From NCBI RefSeq assembly GCF_000063445.1, contig NC_009464.1, positions 868,001-932,000 on the forward strand: 64,000 nt of DNA, read 5' to 3'. Both the position numbers and the translations under genes were made by a program. This document shows positions 50,141 to 59,779 of the stretch, piece by piece. The stretch comes from Methanocella arvoryzae MRE50. GTDB taxonomy: Archaea; Halobacteriota; Methanocellia; Methanocellales; Methanocellaceae. A model generated the notes under the pieces. That model had not been told where the DNA came from. It was given only the letters and a program-made list of their open reading frames with translations, and did not search any database. How positions within the stretch are numbered: the first letter of the stretch is position 1; each line of letters starts with the position of its first letter.

Positions 50141-51607
50141 GTGTATCAGCAGAAAACCCCTAAAGACTCCGGTAAACCCGGGTCTATTGTTTCTATTGTT
50201 GACAACTATTTCCAGATATCGGAACGAAAATCAACTATTAAGACAGAACTGCTGGCCGGTTTGACGACGTTCATGACGATGGCCTACATCATCATCCTGA
50301 ACCCCATCATACTGTCCGCCGCAGGAATGGATTTCACGATGGTCTTCGTAGGCACCTGTGTAGCCGCTGCCGTAGCGACGCTACTCATGGGCTTCGTCGC
50401 CAAGTACCCGTTCGCGCTGGCATCGGGCATGGGGCTTAACTCCGTGCTCACGTACGGCGTAGTCATCGGGTTAGGCCTGTCGTGGCAGACCGCCATGCTC
50501 ATGATCGTCATCGAAGGCGCGCTGATCACGCTGCTCGTGCTGACGAACCTGAGAGAGATGGTCATGGACGCCATCCCGAAGTCGCTCAAGCTTGCCATCG
50601 GCGCCGCAATCGGCCTGTTCATCGCGTACATCGGTTTCATGGACGCGAAGATTATGGTCGGGAACTCGGCCACTCTGATCGCGTTCGGCAGTCTTTACGA
50701 CCCGATGGTCATAATGGCATTTGTAACACTTCTCATCATTATCGCTCTGATGGCTTTCAAGGTCAAGGGCAGCATTCTTTATGGTATCATCCTGTCCACG
50801 ATCCTCGGGCTCGTCCTTTGCGTAGCCGGAAACGCCATGGGCATCGCCTTTAACATGTACAACATAGAGGGCGTCCCGAACACGATCCAGGCGCTGCCCG
50901 CCGGGATGAGTAACATTCCTGCTGGGCTGACCGGCCAGATCTTCGCCATTCCGACCCTGGAGTCTTTCGGCATGTTCTTCGGAGCGTTCTCCCCGATCGC
51001 ATTCCAGGGACTGTCCATCGCCATCATCCCCATAATCTTCGCGTTCCTGATGGTCGACTTCTTCGACACTATGGGCACCGTAGTCGCGGTAGGCGAGCAG
51101 GGCAGGATGCTGGACAAGAAGGGCAAGCTCCCCGGCCTGAAGAACGTCCTGCTGGTCGACTCCGTCGCAGCCATGATCGGTGGTGCCTTCGGTGCCAGCT
51201 CAGTCACGACCTACGTCGAAAGCGCCTCGGGCGTCGCCCAGGGCGGCAGGACCGGCCTGACTGCAGTCACCGTCGCAATATTGTTCCTCGCAGCGCTGTT
51301 CTTCGTGCCCCTGGCATACTTTGTGCCGATGGCAGCCGCAGCGCCTGCCCTGATCATCGTCGGTTACCTGATGATCACGTCGATCAAGGACATCGCATGG
51401 GACAAGATCGAGGATGCTCTGCCAGCTTTCCTCACCATCGTGGGCATGGTCTTTACCTTCAGCATCTCCAAGGGTATTGGCTTCGGCTTCATATCTTACT
51501 GCCTGATTAAGGTAATGTCCGGCAAGTGGAAGGATGTCCACCCCCTGATGTGGATTGTGTCAGTAATCTTCCTCCTGTACTTTATCTTCGTATCGAACGT
51601 GATCTAA
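50141..51607 (+). CDS. Nucleobase permease, NCS2 family (AzgA/PbuG type)
   Basis: 488 residues with about 12-14 hydrophobic segments. The sequence KTELLAGLTTFMTMAYIIIL followed by NPIILSAAGMD is the hallmark of the AzgA/PbuG group, which takes up adenine, guanine or hypoxanthine with protons. Other motifs are ASGMGLNSVLTYGVVIGLGL, MVDFFDTMGTVVAVGEQG and GASSVTTYVESASGVAQGGR. The start is a GTG at 50141 after AGGTGG. A TATA-like element lies near 50087 (AATTATAAAA). A clear terminator follows. Confidence 0.93.
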   Translation: MYQQKTPKDSGKPGSIVSIVDNYFQISERKSTIKTELLAGLTTFMTMAYIIILNPIILSAAGMDFTMVFVGTCVAAAVATLLMGFVAKYPFALASGMGLNSVLTYGVVIGLGLSWQTAMLMIVIEGALITLLVLTNLREMVMDAIPKSLKLAIGAAIGLFIAYIGFMDAKIMVGNSATLIAFGSLYDPMVIMAFVTLLIIIALMAFKVKGSILYGIILSTILGLVLCVAGNAMGIAFNMYNIEGVPNTIQALPAGMSNIPAGLTGQIFAIPTLESFGMFFGAFSPIAFQGLSIAIIPIIFAFLMVDFFDTMGTVVAVGEQGRMLDKKGKLPGLKNVLLVDSVAAMIGGAFGASSVTTYVESASGVAQGGRTGLTAVTVAILFLAALFFVPLAYFVPMAAAAPALIIVGYLMITSIKDIAWDKIEDALPAFLTIVGMVFTFSISKGIGFGFISYCLIKVMSGKWKDVHPLMWIVSVIFLLYFIFVSNVI

Positions 51608-51625
51608 AAAAGTACAGAGTCGACA

Positions 51626-51657
51626 GGGGCGGGTTTCCCTGCCCCGCAATTTTTATT
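51626..51657 (+). terminator. Terminator of the nucleobase permease gene
   Basis: GGGGCGGG (51626-51633) pairs with CCCTGCCCC (51637-51645) with one bulge, followed by GCAATTTTTATT. Confidence 0.7.
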
Positions 51658-51759
51658 AAAACTTTAAATTTGGCGCATATCAAAATTTCAAATTTTTTCT
51701 TGGCCATAATAAGATATTCGCCGAAATATTTAAATCTTCAAGAAGTTAAGTAATGAGCA

Positions 51760-53688
51760 ATGGGTGGAGTAGAGGCAGGTATGCATGAGCTTGATACATG
51801 GAAGCTTATGCTTGCAGCAGTAGGGACAACCATAGTGCTAAACATAATAGCTTTGCTATTACCTGCGCTCTATTCGAACTTTTTCTATGGTACGATACAG
51901 GTCCTGTGGCCGATTTTAATAGTACTCATACTGGTGAGGATATACTTCAGGGAGACCGACCAGCACGTCAGGCAATTTATCTGGTTTTTCGCGGCAGCCA
52001 TGGTGGTCTGGTCGTTGACCACGCTGCTCTGGGAGGTAGTATTTTTTCAGATCCAGGCCGACCCCATCGTTTATTATATCAGCGGGTTCGGGTACCTTTT
52101 CGCTTACTTCATCATGATTTATGCCCTGCTGGAGATCAGGCACTCACGGCAGTGGTACCTGAGCAAGCCGATTAACTTACTCATCAATATCATAGGGATT
52201 ATAGCGATTGCCACAACTGTGACACTCGTCGCGGCCGGCATCGACTGGGGCGACCCGAGAGCGTTTGACATGGTCACCCTGCTCGTCTACATGGTCGTCG
52301 ATCTGATAATCATCCTGCTATGCTTCAAGCTCCTGAACATGGACATCAGGGATGAGCTGAAATACCTGGTAAGCGTCATATGCGGGTTTGCCGCCGTCAA
52401 CATGATCGCAGACGTGCTGTTCGAGATCCGGTGGATGCTCCAGATCAGCACGGTCTTCTCACATAAAATATCCGTGTTGACGGACATCATCTACACTGTA
52501 TCGCTGGTGTTTATGGCAATATCGCTATTGTTTTACCTGTCCGACAGCAGAGACAGGCTCCTGACCACGATCAGCAGACAGATCAGCGATGCCAGGCCTT
52601 ATGTTCAGGACATCATCGAAAATTCCCCCGACGCGATGTTCCTGTGCGACGTGAGCGGGCGCCTTGCGATAGTAAACGAGCCGATGACCAGGCTCCTCAA
52701 CATGGACAGGGCAGCCATCATCGGGAAGCTGAACTTCTTCGAGTACCTGGGCAGGATGGACGAGGGCATGATATCAGCCATAGGCAGGCTAAAGAAAGGC
52801 GAGAGCTACAGCGTGTCGAAGATGATGTTTTGCAGCAGTGGCAAGACAGAGGGAACATACGTTTCTATGAGACTGTTCCCGCTGCTGGATGGCCGAAAAG
52901 AGATCTCTGGATATGCAGGCATCATCCAGGACATCACCGAACAACTGCATAACGAGCGGGAGCTGGCCGAGTCGAAGAGACAGGTCGAGCTATATATGGA
53001 CATCATGAGCCACGACATCAACAACATCAATCAGATCGGCAGGAGCCACCTTGAGATCGCCATGATGAAGCTCGAGAGCGAGGGAAGGCTGGGGCCGGAG
53101 AGCAAACAACATATCGAAAAGCCGCTCGAGGCGTTCACCAACAGCTCCAGGCTGATCAGCAACATCAAGATGATCAAGAAAGTTCAGGCCAGAGAAGTCC
53201 AGTACCAGCCGATCGACATAGGCGAGGTACTGGAGGATATCGTGAAAGAGCACAACGGGTCGATCGACAGGATTATCAACATCAACTACACCTCGACGAG
53301 AGGGCTCACCATCAAGGCAAACTACCTGCTGAGGGAGGTATTCTCGAACCTGGTAGGCAACGCCATAAAGCACTCCAGCCCGGAGAAGCCGCTGAACATA
53401 GACATCATCACAGAAACGATACTCAGGAACGATAAAAAGTACTATCGGATACTCATAGAGGATAACGGACCCGGGATACCCGACACCAGCAAGTGTGCAA
53501 TCTTCAACCGCGTGAATACGGGGCGTTCACAACAGAAAGGCAGAGGCCTCGGACTATATATTGTGAGTGCGCTGGTGGAAAACTACGGAGGCACCATTGG
53601 TGTAGAAGACAGGGTACCGGGCACACACGCCAGCGGAGCAAGGTTTATCGTCGAGTTCCCGGCAGACACAGGTGATACGGCTGTATAA
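51760..53688 (+). CDS. Membrane sensor histidine kinase (7TM-PAS-HATPase)
   Basis: 642 residues. The first 260 hold about seven or eight membrane segments; a PAS domain (about 283-395, IIENSPDAMFLCDVSGRLAI) follows, then the kinase core. The phospho-acceptor region is LYMDIMSHDINNINQIGRSH (His near 416). The ATPase domain has N-box NLVGNAIKHSS, G1 IEDNGPGIPDT and G2 GRGLGLYIVSALV, all intact. A TATA element (AAATATTTAAATC, near 51723-51735) precedes the ATG by about 30 bases, which supports a leaderless start at 51760 over a later ATG at 51781. No cognate regulator is in view. Confidence 0.9.
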   Translation: MGGVEAGMHELDTWKLMLAAVGTTIVLNIIALLLPALYSNFFYGTIQVLWPILIVLILVRIYFRETDQHVRQFIWFFAAAMVVWSLTTLLWEVVFFQIQADPIVYYISGFGYLFAYFIMIYALLEIRHSRQWYLSKPINLLINIIGIIAIATTVTLVAAGIDWGDPRAFDMVTLLVYMVVDLIIILLCFKLLNMDIRDELKYLVSVICGFAAVNMIADVLFEIRWMLQISTVFSHKISVLTDIIYTVSLVFMAISLLFYLSDSRDRLLTTISRQISDARPYVQDIIENSPDAMFLCDVSGRLAIVNEPMTRLLNMDRAAIIGKLNFFEYLGRMDEGMISAIGRLKKGESYSVSKMMFCSSGKTEGTYVSMRLFPLLDGRKEISGYAGIIQDITEQLHNERELAESKRQVELYMDIMSHDINNINQIGRSHLEIAMMKLESEGRLGPESKQHIEKPLEAFTNSSRLISNIKMIKKVQAREVQYQPIDIGEVLEDIVKEHNGSIDRIININYTSTRGLTIKANYLLREVFSNLVGNAIKHSSPEKPLNIDIITETILRNDKKYYRILIEDNGPGIPDTSKCAIFNRVNTGRSQQKGRGLGLYIVSALVENYGGTIGVEDRVPGTHASGARFIVEFPADTGDTAV

Positions 53689-53848
53689 AATATATCCCTG
53701 AGAGCCCATTATCGCTTTTTTCCTCCTGATGGCTATTTGCGCCACCGAAGAAAAAGATTAATGGGGCATTCCGGATCGCATGGCGTAAATATGGCTGTGC
53801 GTATCGGGGATCGGCCCGCATGACATAAGCAGACTCAGGAGGTAAGTG

Positions 53849-54193
53849 ATGTCAGCATTCAGGCTGAACGGAGGCCGGGTATTTTACGTAGAGCACGAGT
53901 GCGCCAGCGCCACGAGCGAAAGCCCGAACAAGAAACACCTGCAACATAGTCAGGCACATAATTCGGTATATATCGTCAGGATGTTTTACAGGGGAGACCT
54001 GGACGTCATGCAGGCCAGTGTCAACGAGTTTGCGTACATGACCGACGGAGTCACAGGCCAGGGTGGAGCCAGCGCGTACGTCAACTGCCCGCTCTGCGGA
54101 TCGGAGGGCCGGGTGGTCACGAATAAAAAGGGAGAGGTAGAGATAAAGGAAGCCTTTAGCGGCAGAATGGCGCAGGAAACGCCGTTCAGATAA
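53849..54193 (+). CDS. Small protein of unknown function
   Basis: 114 residues. The N-terminal half (FRLNGGRVFYVEHECASATS) has a polar, His-rich stretch (KKHLQHSQAHNSVYIVRMFY), and the second half has one CPLC pair (VNCPLCGSEGRVVTNKKGEV) resembling half of a zinc ribbon. No signal peptide. The ATG at 53849 has AGGAGGTAAGTG in front, a strong Shine-Dalgarno site, which argues for a real gene. I do not recognise a family. Confidence 0.65.
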   Translation: MSAFRLNGGRVFYVEHECASATSESPNKKHLQHSQAHNSVYIVRMFYRGDLDVMQASVNEFAYMTDGVTGQGGASAYVNCPLCGSEGRVVTNKKGEVEIKEAFSGRMAQETPFR

Positions 54194-54298
54194 TAAAATA
54201 ATCCGGTCTGGCCTGCCCCGTGGTCTGCAGCGGTATAAACACGTACTGGAAAAAGCGACGGGACTGTCACCCGCAGCCTGCAGCCAGAAAAGTAGCGG

Positions 54299-54676
54299 CT
54301 ATTCTTTTTTCTGCTGGTACTCCTGAAGCAGAAACTTGTAGACGTCGTTCATCGTCTCGCACCCGATGACGGACTTCAGTTTTTCGAGCTCTACGTAGAG
54401 GTCGTCGTCGATCACCCGGTCCTCCCACAGGAGCACGATGGCATCGTGGATGGCATACTTAGGAGAAGTGCCTTCCAGTGTCATGCCGAAGTCCCGGAGG
54501 TCTTTGCTGAGCTGCTGATCAAAGGCCACGTCCCGGCATACCGAATCGATGGCATCGGAGAGCGTCTTCTCTTTTCGCAGGACTTTGATAATCTGGAGCT
54601 GATCGTGGGTGTGCTCGGCAATCTTGATCGTTTTAAGACCAGAGGGGGCTGTAGGGGTACTTTTAGTATTTTTCAT
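54299..54676 (-). CDS. Possible ribbon-helix-helix/antitoxin-like protein
   Basis: 125 residues. Residues about 14-50 (LKTIKIAEHTHDQLQIIKVL and SDAIDSVCRD) look like a ribbon-helix-helix DNA-binding motif: a beta strand, then two helices. The rest is helical and acidic with no known domain. The ATG at 54676 is preferred; the frame extends 17 codons upstream. It diverges from the membrane protein gene at 54852 with a strongly A/T-rich gap. No toxin partner is adjacent, so a toxin-antitoxin role is not supported. Confidence 0.62.
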   Translation of the reverse strand: MKNTKSTPTAPSGLKTIKIAEHTHDQLQIIKVLRKEKTLSDAIDSVCRDVAFDQQLSKDLRDFGMTLEGTSPKYAIHDAIVLLWEDRVIDDDLYVELEKLKSVIGCETMNDVYKFLLQEYQQKKE

Positions 54677-54824
54677 ACATTTAGTATAAGTATTCACATA
54701 CGTAAATAGATAGCGATATGATTGCAATCCGATTATACTCTGCCTTTTTTGAGTTACGAAATCATGAAAAATTCCCTGTAAAATTTTTATATTGCCACTT
54801 ATAAGACAAGTTTAAAGCTAAATC

Positions 54825-54837
54825 CTTATATAATAAG
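54825..54837 (+). promoter_or_regulatory. TATA-box promoter of the membrane/beta-propeller genes
   Basis: CTTATATAATAAG lies about 20 bases ahead of the ATG at 54852, fitting a leaderless message. It probably also serves the gene at 56365. Confidence 0.6.
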
Positions 54838-54851
54838 CAAGCTATTGATTG

Positions 54852-56363
54852 ATGGGTAGAGAATTGGGGACGCTATACAAGAAAGCCATAATTGCCGGGC
54901 TTACGGGAGCCCTGGTTATGCTAGGGCTGTTTGCTTTTTCCATGTTTATGGCCGATCAGGACATGAAAGAGTACTATAAGATCCCCAGAGGCTACGACAA
55001 CGATTTCGTGGGCATACAGTGGATTTTCTTTTTCATCGCAAGCTCGCTGGGCACGTTCGGCCTCATCGGAGCCGTCGCAGCCCGGGTGACGGCTGGCGAG
55101 GCGACATCGATAATAGACACAATAAAGGCGTCGACAGTCGCCGGGTCAGTGCCGTTACTTCTCCTGACGACAGGCATCCTCTGCTTTGCCGTAGCCTACG
55201 TCGGCGGCGCTGCCTTTAAAAGCCCTCTCGAGGCGGTTTTTGCCATTGCTTATGTTTTAATCATATCCCTGTTTATGGTCGCACAGTACCTGATCTTCGT
55301 ACTGGTCTGCCTGTCCATATCTGCGATCGGTGGAATATCTTACGCCGCGGTGTCGGGGATGGCGCGAAAAAGGAAAGCGCCGGGTGCACAGATCAGCTAT
55401 GTACGTCCCGCTCTCGCTGGCCTGGCCTGCGGATCAGTAGTTCTGGCTATGTTTCTGGCCGGCCACGCCATAACAGGGGGCCAGTATTCGATGCCCCTGA
55501 ACTTTCTGGAAGTGCTGCTCTTCCTGATCATTTCTCTGGTAGCTGGCGCTCTCGCCGTACACGTGATAAATGTCCGGGACATCAGAGTCACAGATGCTTT
55601 GAAAGGGGCGCTGGCTGCCGGTGCGCTGACAGGCATTGCCGGCGGTGCGGGCAACGTGGCGGGGGCGATCATAAGGCAGTATAATGTACAGGGTATCCTC
55701 ATCGAAGCCGGGACGAAATATTTCCTCAACGGCCTGATCATGGCTACGGTCGGAGGCCTCATGTACATGGCTGTATTCCGCAAAACTGAGATGAGGAAGG
55801 CCGCTGATGCCAGTGCCACCGTCCGGCTGTCATATATGAGCGCCATCAAAACCGGGCTCCTGGCGGGCGCCGCGATGGCCGCATACTCAATGCTAAGCGG
55901 ACTTGCCTCTATGGCCCTGTCGCTGTTCAACGCCGGTAGCGATACGGCGTCATCGGTAAACGTCTGCATGATCACCTATGGTTTACCCGGCCAGGTGGCC
56001 TTGCTTGCCCTGCTGATTGCTGCAGCAGTAATTGCAGTACGCCACTCGCAGGCCATGACGTTAAACGGTGCGATTGCTGTGGCAGCGGTTACTGGCGCAC
56101 TGGCAGGACTTGTGTCGATCGCCGGAGACACGATCAACCGGTTTTTAACCCTGTGGTACACGCCCTATGCATCTGCGGACTTTCGCTCTGCGGACATCAT
56201 CACCTCCAACCTCTCTGCTATCCTGGACTGTGCGCCGGCAAAAATCCTGATCATAGTTGCCATCTGCGCTCTGGCAGGCACTATCTACGGGGCATGGATA
56301 CTTCAGCTGAAGTTTGCCGGCGACAAGGCCGCCGAAGAACGGCCAGCCAGCGGAGGACGGTAA
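54852..56363 (+). CDS. Polytopic membrane protein, unknown function
   Basis: 503 residues with about 12 hydrophobic, Ala/Gly-rich segments. The segments appear in repeating pattern with small Gly-rich motifs (GLTGALVMLGLFAF, GALTGIAGGAGNVAGAI, GALAGLVSIAGDTINRF), suggesting internal duplication. I do not recognise a transporter signature. It starts at the ATG 54852 (a TTG just ahead is in frame) and ends one base before the beta-propeller gene, so the two are probably one operon. Confidence 0.75.
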   Translation: MGRELGTLYKKAIIAGLTGALVMLGLFAFSMFMADQDMKEYYKIPRGYDNDFVGIQWIFFFIASSLGTFGLIGAVAARVTAGEATSIIDTIKASTVAGSVPLLLLTTGILCFAVAYVGGAAFKSPLEAVFAIAYVLIISLFMVAQYLIFVLVCLSISAIGGISYAAVSGMARKRKAPGAQISYVRPALAGLACGSVVLAMFLAGHAITGGQYSMPLNFLEVLLFLIISLVAGALAVHVINVRDIRVTDALKGALAAGALTGIAGGAGNVAGAIIRQYNVQGILIEAGTKYFLNGLIMATVGGLMYMAVFRKTEMRKAADASATVRLSYMSAIKTGLLAGAAMAAYSMLSGLASMALSLFNAGSDTASSVNVCMITYGLPGQVALLALLIAAAVIAVRHSQAMTLNGAIAVAAVTGALAGLVSIAGDTINRFLTLWYTPYASADFRSADIITSNLSAILDCAPAKILIIVAICALAGTIYGAWILQLKFAGDKAAEERPASGGR

Positions 56364-56364
56364 T

Positions 56365-58482
56365 ATGGACAGAGCTTCGCCCGCGTGGTCCGGCACAGCA
56401 AGACTGATGTTATTAATGACCGGCTGTGCAGTTCTCGCCACCATCCTGTTAACAGCCTGCGCGGACACGGCTTGTGCCGGATCGAGCCCTCCGTCGCCTC
56501 AACTGTACGTGTGTAACCACCAGAGCCGGAACATCTCGATCATCGATACCGGTAGTATGACAGTGGCAGGTAGTATCGAGGGCATCTCGTCTCCGGCAGG
56601 TGTGGCAGTCAGCCCCGATGGCACCATCCTCTACGTAGTAGGCTCGCAAAGCGGCACCGTCTCAGCCATAGACGTCAATGCCGGACGGGTCATTAGCAAT
56701 GTTAAGGTAGGCCAGGGTGCAGACCGGACGGTGATCAGCCCGGACGGAAGCAGGCTCTACGTGAAATGCGGCAGCAACGTCAGCGTTGTAGATACAGGTA
56801 CCATGCAGATCGCCGGGACGATTACGACAGATGGAAAGGCACTCAGAGGCATGGCCCTCAGCCCCGACGGCTCCCGGCTATACGTGGCCGACCTCAAAGG
56901 CGGCAGCATCCTCGTGATCGATACTGTGGCCTGCAGTGTAACCGAAACAGTGGCGCTGGCCAGCCTTCCTATGAGCCTGACAGTCAGCCCCGACGGGAGC
57001 AGGATATATGCTGCGTGCGTGAACAATGCGGCCAGGGACGAGTTCAGCTCTTCGACCTGCGTCTGCCTGTCACCGGTGACCCTGGTACAGCTTTTCATAG
57101 GCTGGATCACAGGGAGCAGCCAGAAGGACATCAACGGGATATACATCATAGATTCTGTCAATTATTCCGTGATCAGGACGATCAATACAGGAGGTATCCC
57201 CTTCGGCATGGCGCTGAGCGAGGACGGTTCCCGGCTGTACGCTGCGTGCGCTGAGCACTACGGCAGTTACGTCACAGTCATCGACCCGTCTACAGGCGAA
57301 ATGACGGATAAAACGCCAGTGCAGATTGGGCTCTGGACTACGTATTCCCTCAGAGACGGCGTCGACGCCCTCAGCGACGGCAGCCGGTTCTACGTCCTCC
57401 CGGCAGCTGGCAGCATGCTGTTCAGCATAGAACAGGCCAGCCTCACGCCCGGCCAGCCTGTACAGGTAGGGGCCGATTCAGTCGGCATGTGCCTGAGCCC
57501 GGACCGGAAAAAGATCTTCGTGGCCAGCCGTGGCGGCAATACCGTCACCATCGTCGATACGGGAAATCACACGACAGACACGCTGAAGCTGTGGTGGGAC
57601 CCGCAGTACATTGCCTTGAGCCCGGACGGCACGAGAGCTTATGTAACGAGCGAAAACAGCGGCACGGTCACAGTCATCAATACTACTGACAGGGCAACGG
57701 TTGCCATCATCGACGTCGGCGAGACCCCGAGAGAGATAGAGGTCAGCCCCGACGGGAAGAAAGCATACGTCACCCACTACCGGAACGACTGGCAGACCGA
57801 CGGCATGCTGACCGTGATCGACACGGGAACTTGTACCGTGATCAAAAAGCTGACCGTCGGCGTCAATCCCGGAGGAATGGCGTTCAGCCCGGCCGGAGAT
57901 CGGCTCTACATCGTATGCCAGATCCCGGCGCTGATGATGCTTAACCCCTACGGCCACGAGGTAGAGAGCGTCGATTCAGGCAAGTCAGATTCACTTTACA
58001 TAATCGACACCGAAAGAGACGTGGTAATGGATACCTCCGATGTCCGGTACATGCCCAGGGACATCGCCGTAAGCCCGGACGGCTCCCTGCTATACGTCAC
58101 CTGCATGAACGGAAGCATGACAGATAAAGGCAACGTGAGAGTGCTGGACGCCAGAAGCTACGCTCAGACAGGAGTCATCGACGTGGGACCGGAGCCGAAC
58201 GGTATCGTAGCTACTCCGGATGGTAAGTACCTGTACGTAGTCACTCCTGCCGATTACAGCCTGACGGTGATCGATGCTGCAGCAGGCAACGTGACGGCAA
58301 AAATCAGCTTCGGCACTTACAACAAGCCATATGGCATTACGATCAGCCCCCGGGGTGACAGAGTCTATGCCACTGTTGGCGACTGGCCTGCCGGGAAGGT
58401 CGTAGCCGTCGATACCGCGACTAACGTAATCGTCGGCTCGGCAAGCGTAGGAAGCTGGCCTGCCGGACTGGCTCTCCATTGA
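56365..58482 (+). CDS. Secreted YVTN-type beta-propeller surface protein
   Basis: 705 residues. A hydrophobic N-terminal segment (RLMLLMTGCAVLATILLTAC) acts as signal or anchor. It is followed by about twelve repeats of about 40-45 residues with the pattern SPDGxxLYV (for example VSPDGTILYVVG, LSPDGSRLYVAD, VSPDGKKAYVTH, ATPDGKYLYVVT), which is the YVTN beta-propeller family common on methanogen surfaces. Twelve repeats suggest one or two propeller rings. The ATG at 56365 follows GGAGGACGGTAAT. It is coupled to the upstream membrane protein gene. Confidence 0.9.
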   Translation: MDRASPAWSGTARLMLLMTGCAVLATILLTACADTACAGSSPPSPQLYVCNHQSRNISIIDTGSMTVAGSIEGISSPAGVAVSPDGTILYVVGSQSGTVSAIDVNAGRVISNVKVGQGADRTVISPDGSRLYVKCGSNVSVVDTGTMQIAGTITTDGKALRGMALSPDGSRLYVADLKGGSILVIDTVACSVTETVALASLPMSLTVSPDGSRIYAACVNNAARDEFSSSTCVCLSPVTLVQLFIGWITGSSQKDINGIYIIDSVNYSVIRTINTGGIPFGMALSEDGSRLYAACAEHYGSYVTVIDPSTGEMTDKTPVQIGLWTTYSLRDGVDALSDGSRFYVLPAAGSMLFSIEQASLTPGQPVQVGADSVGMCLSPDRKKIFVASRGGNTVTIVDTGNHTTDTLKLWWDPQYIALSPDGTRAYVTSENSGTVTVINTTDRATVAIIDVGETPREIEVSPDGKKAYVTHYRNDWQTDGMLTVIDTGTCTVIKKLTVGVNPGGMAFSPAGDRLYIVCQIPALMMLNPYGHEVESVDSGKSDSLYIIDTERDVVMDTSDVRYMPRDIAVSPDGSLLYVTCMNGSMTDKGNVRVLDARSYAQTGVIDVGPEPNGIVATPDGKYLYVVTPADYSLTVIDAAAGNVTAKISFGTYNKPYGITISPRGDRVYATVGDWPAGKVVAVDTATNVIVGSASVGSWPAGLALH

Positions 58483-58504
58483 TGCGGGGAGATCGCCGGG
58501 TTTA

Positions 58505-58903
58505 TGTGCCACGAGCAAACTGATAGAAGAGATCGAAGCCCTCGCCGCCTATCCAGAAGAGCAGTTCCTGCAGATCATCAAGGACGCAGGCTTCGAGTGC
58601 ACCCTCTGCGGCAAGTGCTGCACCAGGAATTTTAATGATCATGCCTTCCTGCTCGACACCGATGCCGAAATTATCAGGAGCCTCGATGAGAGCGCTTTGA
58701 TGCCGGCGCCTTACTACGAGTTTTGCGACCAGAACGGAGAGTTCTATGTCTCCGGCTATGCCATACGGGCAAACCGGGACGGCACCTGCCACTTCCTGGA
58801 AAAGGGCCGGTGCAGGATCTACGAGCAGCGCCCTGGCTGTGGCCGGAACGTGAACGAGTGTATCGTCGACAAAGACGTCACCAGCTCCGTGTACCCGATG
58901 TAA
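58505..58903 (+). pseudogene. Truncated copy of the cysteine-cluster gene at 59780
   Basis: In the frame ending at TAA 58901-58903 the translation from about 58523 to 58838 (EEQFLQIIKDAGFECTLCGK onward) is nearly identical to the intact gene at 59780; the DNA is also about 95 percent identical over some 290 bases. There is no ATG, GTG or TTG at the beginning of this frame (first is TTG 58697), and the end diverges into GCGRNVNECIVDKDVTSS after residue IYEQRP, losing the second half. It lacks at least two of the cysteines of the intact copy. A product is possible only with an unusual start; I treat it as broken. Confidence 0.8.
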
Positions 58904-59041
58904 GGCCGGGAAAATTTTCCATTTTAAGCCGGGCCGGAGATATATATGCCCACAGGATAATATTGACCCGGGAGATTATTTTCGGACAGGTTACCTCAGG
59001 CTTAATACCACCTGGAGCATAAGGTGCTGATATAGAAAGGT

Positions 59042-59683
59042 GTGATCACTATCAAGAAGATATACCTCTATGTTTTCGACACGATGGCCGACTGGGAGCC
59101 AGCCCTGCTCATCGCAGAGCTCCGCCTCGGGCGGTATTTCAAGGACAGGACGCTTAAGTACGAAGTAGCCACGGTAAGCTTAACTTTAAACCCCGTGACC
59201 ACGATGGGCGGAGTGAAGATTCTCCCGGATATGACTCTGGCAGAACTGAGCGCTGAAGACGTGGCACTGCTCATCCTGCCCGGAGGAAACACCTGGCTGG
59301 AGCCGTTCCATGCACCAGTATTCCCAGTAGTAAGGGAGCTGCTGGAGAGAAGCATACCGGTAGCAGCAATTTGCGGAGCCACGATTGGCCTGGGCGCAAA
59401 TGGGCTGCTGGACCGGCACAAGCATACCAGTAATGACCTCGGCTTCCTGAAGGCGTGCTGCCCTACCTACGCAGGTGAAGCTATGTATGTCAACAAGCCG
59501 GCAGTATGCGACGGCCCGCTCATCACCGCCTCAGGTGTTGCCCCGCTAGAATTTGCATACGAAACCCTGAAAAAGCTGGACCTGTTCGCCCCGGCGACCC
59601 TCGACGCATGGTACAGGCTTTTCAGTACACACGAGCCGGAGCACTTCTACGCGCTGATGGGGTCGCTGCCGGTGACGAGTTGA
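59042..59683 (+). CDS. DJ-1/PfpI family protein
   Basis: 213 residues with the class I glutamine amidotransferase-like fold of DJ-1/PfpI. The nucleophile elbow is AAICGATIGLGANGLL, with Cys near residue 110. The glycine loop LILPGGNTWLEP (about 77-88) fits the fold. The family includes proteases, glyoxalases, chaperones and amidases; I cannot assign which. The start is a GTG at 59042 (AAAGGT just before). It sits between the broken and intact copies of the cysteine-cluster gene. Confidence 0.85.
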   Translation: MITIKKIYLYVFDTMADWEPALLIAELRLGRYFKDRTLKYEVATVSLTLNPVTTMGGVKILPDMTLAELSAEDVALLILPGGNTWLEPFHAPVFPVVRELLERSIPVAAICGATIGLGANGLLDRHKHTSNDLGFLKACCPTYAGEAMYVNKPAVCDGPLITASGVAPLEFAYETLKKLDLFAPATLDAWYRLFSTHEPEHFYALMGSLPVTS

Positions 59684-59779
59684 GAGACGAACATCCACTC
59701 TCTCAGCTTGTTGGTACGCAAAATGATTTTAACATACAGCGTACCTACATGACTTCAAGGTTCGGATAAGACGCGGGAG

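Noticed and set aside
54299-54676. Toxin-antitoxin pair
   Set aside because: The protein has a possible ribbon-helix-helix, but no small toxin gene is adjacent on either side.
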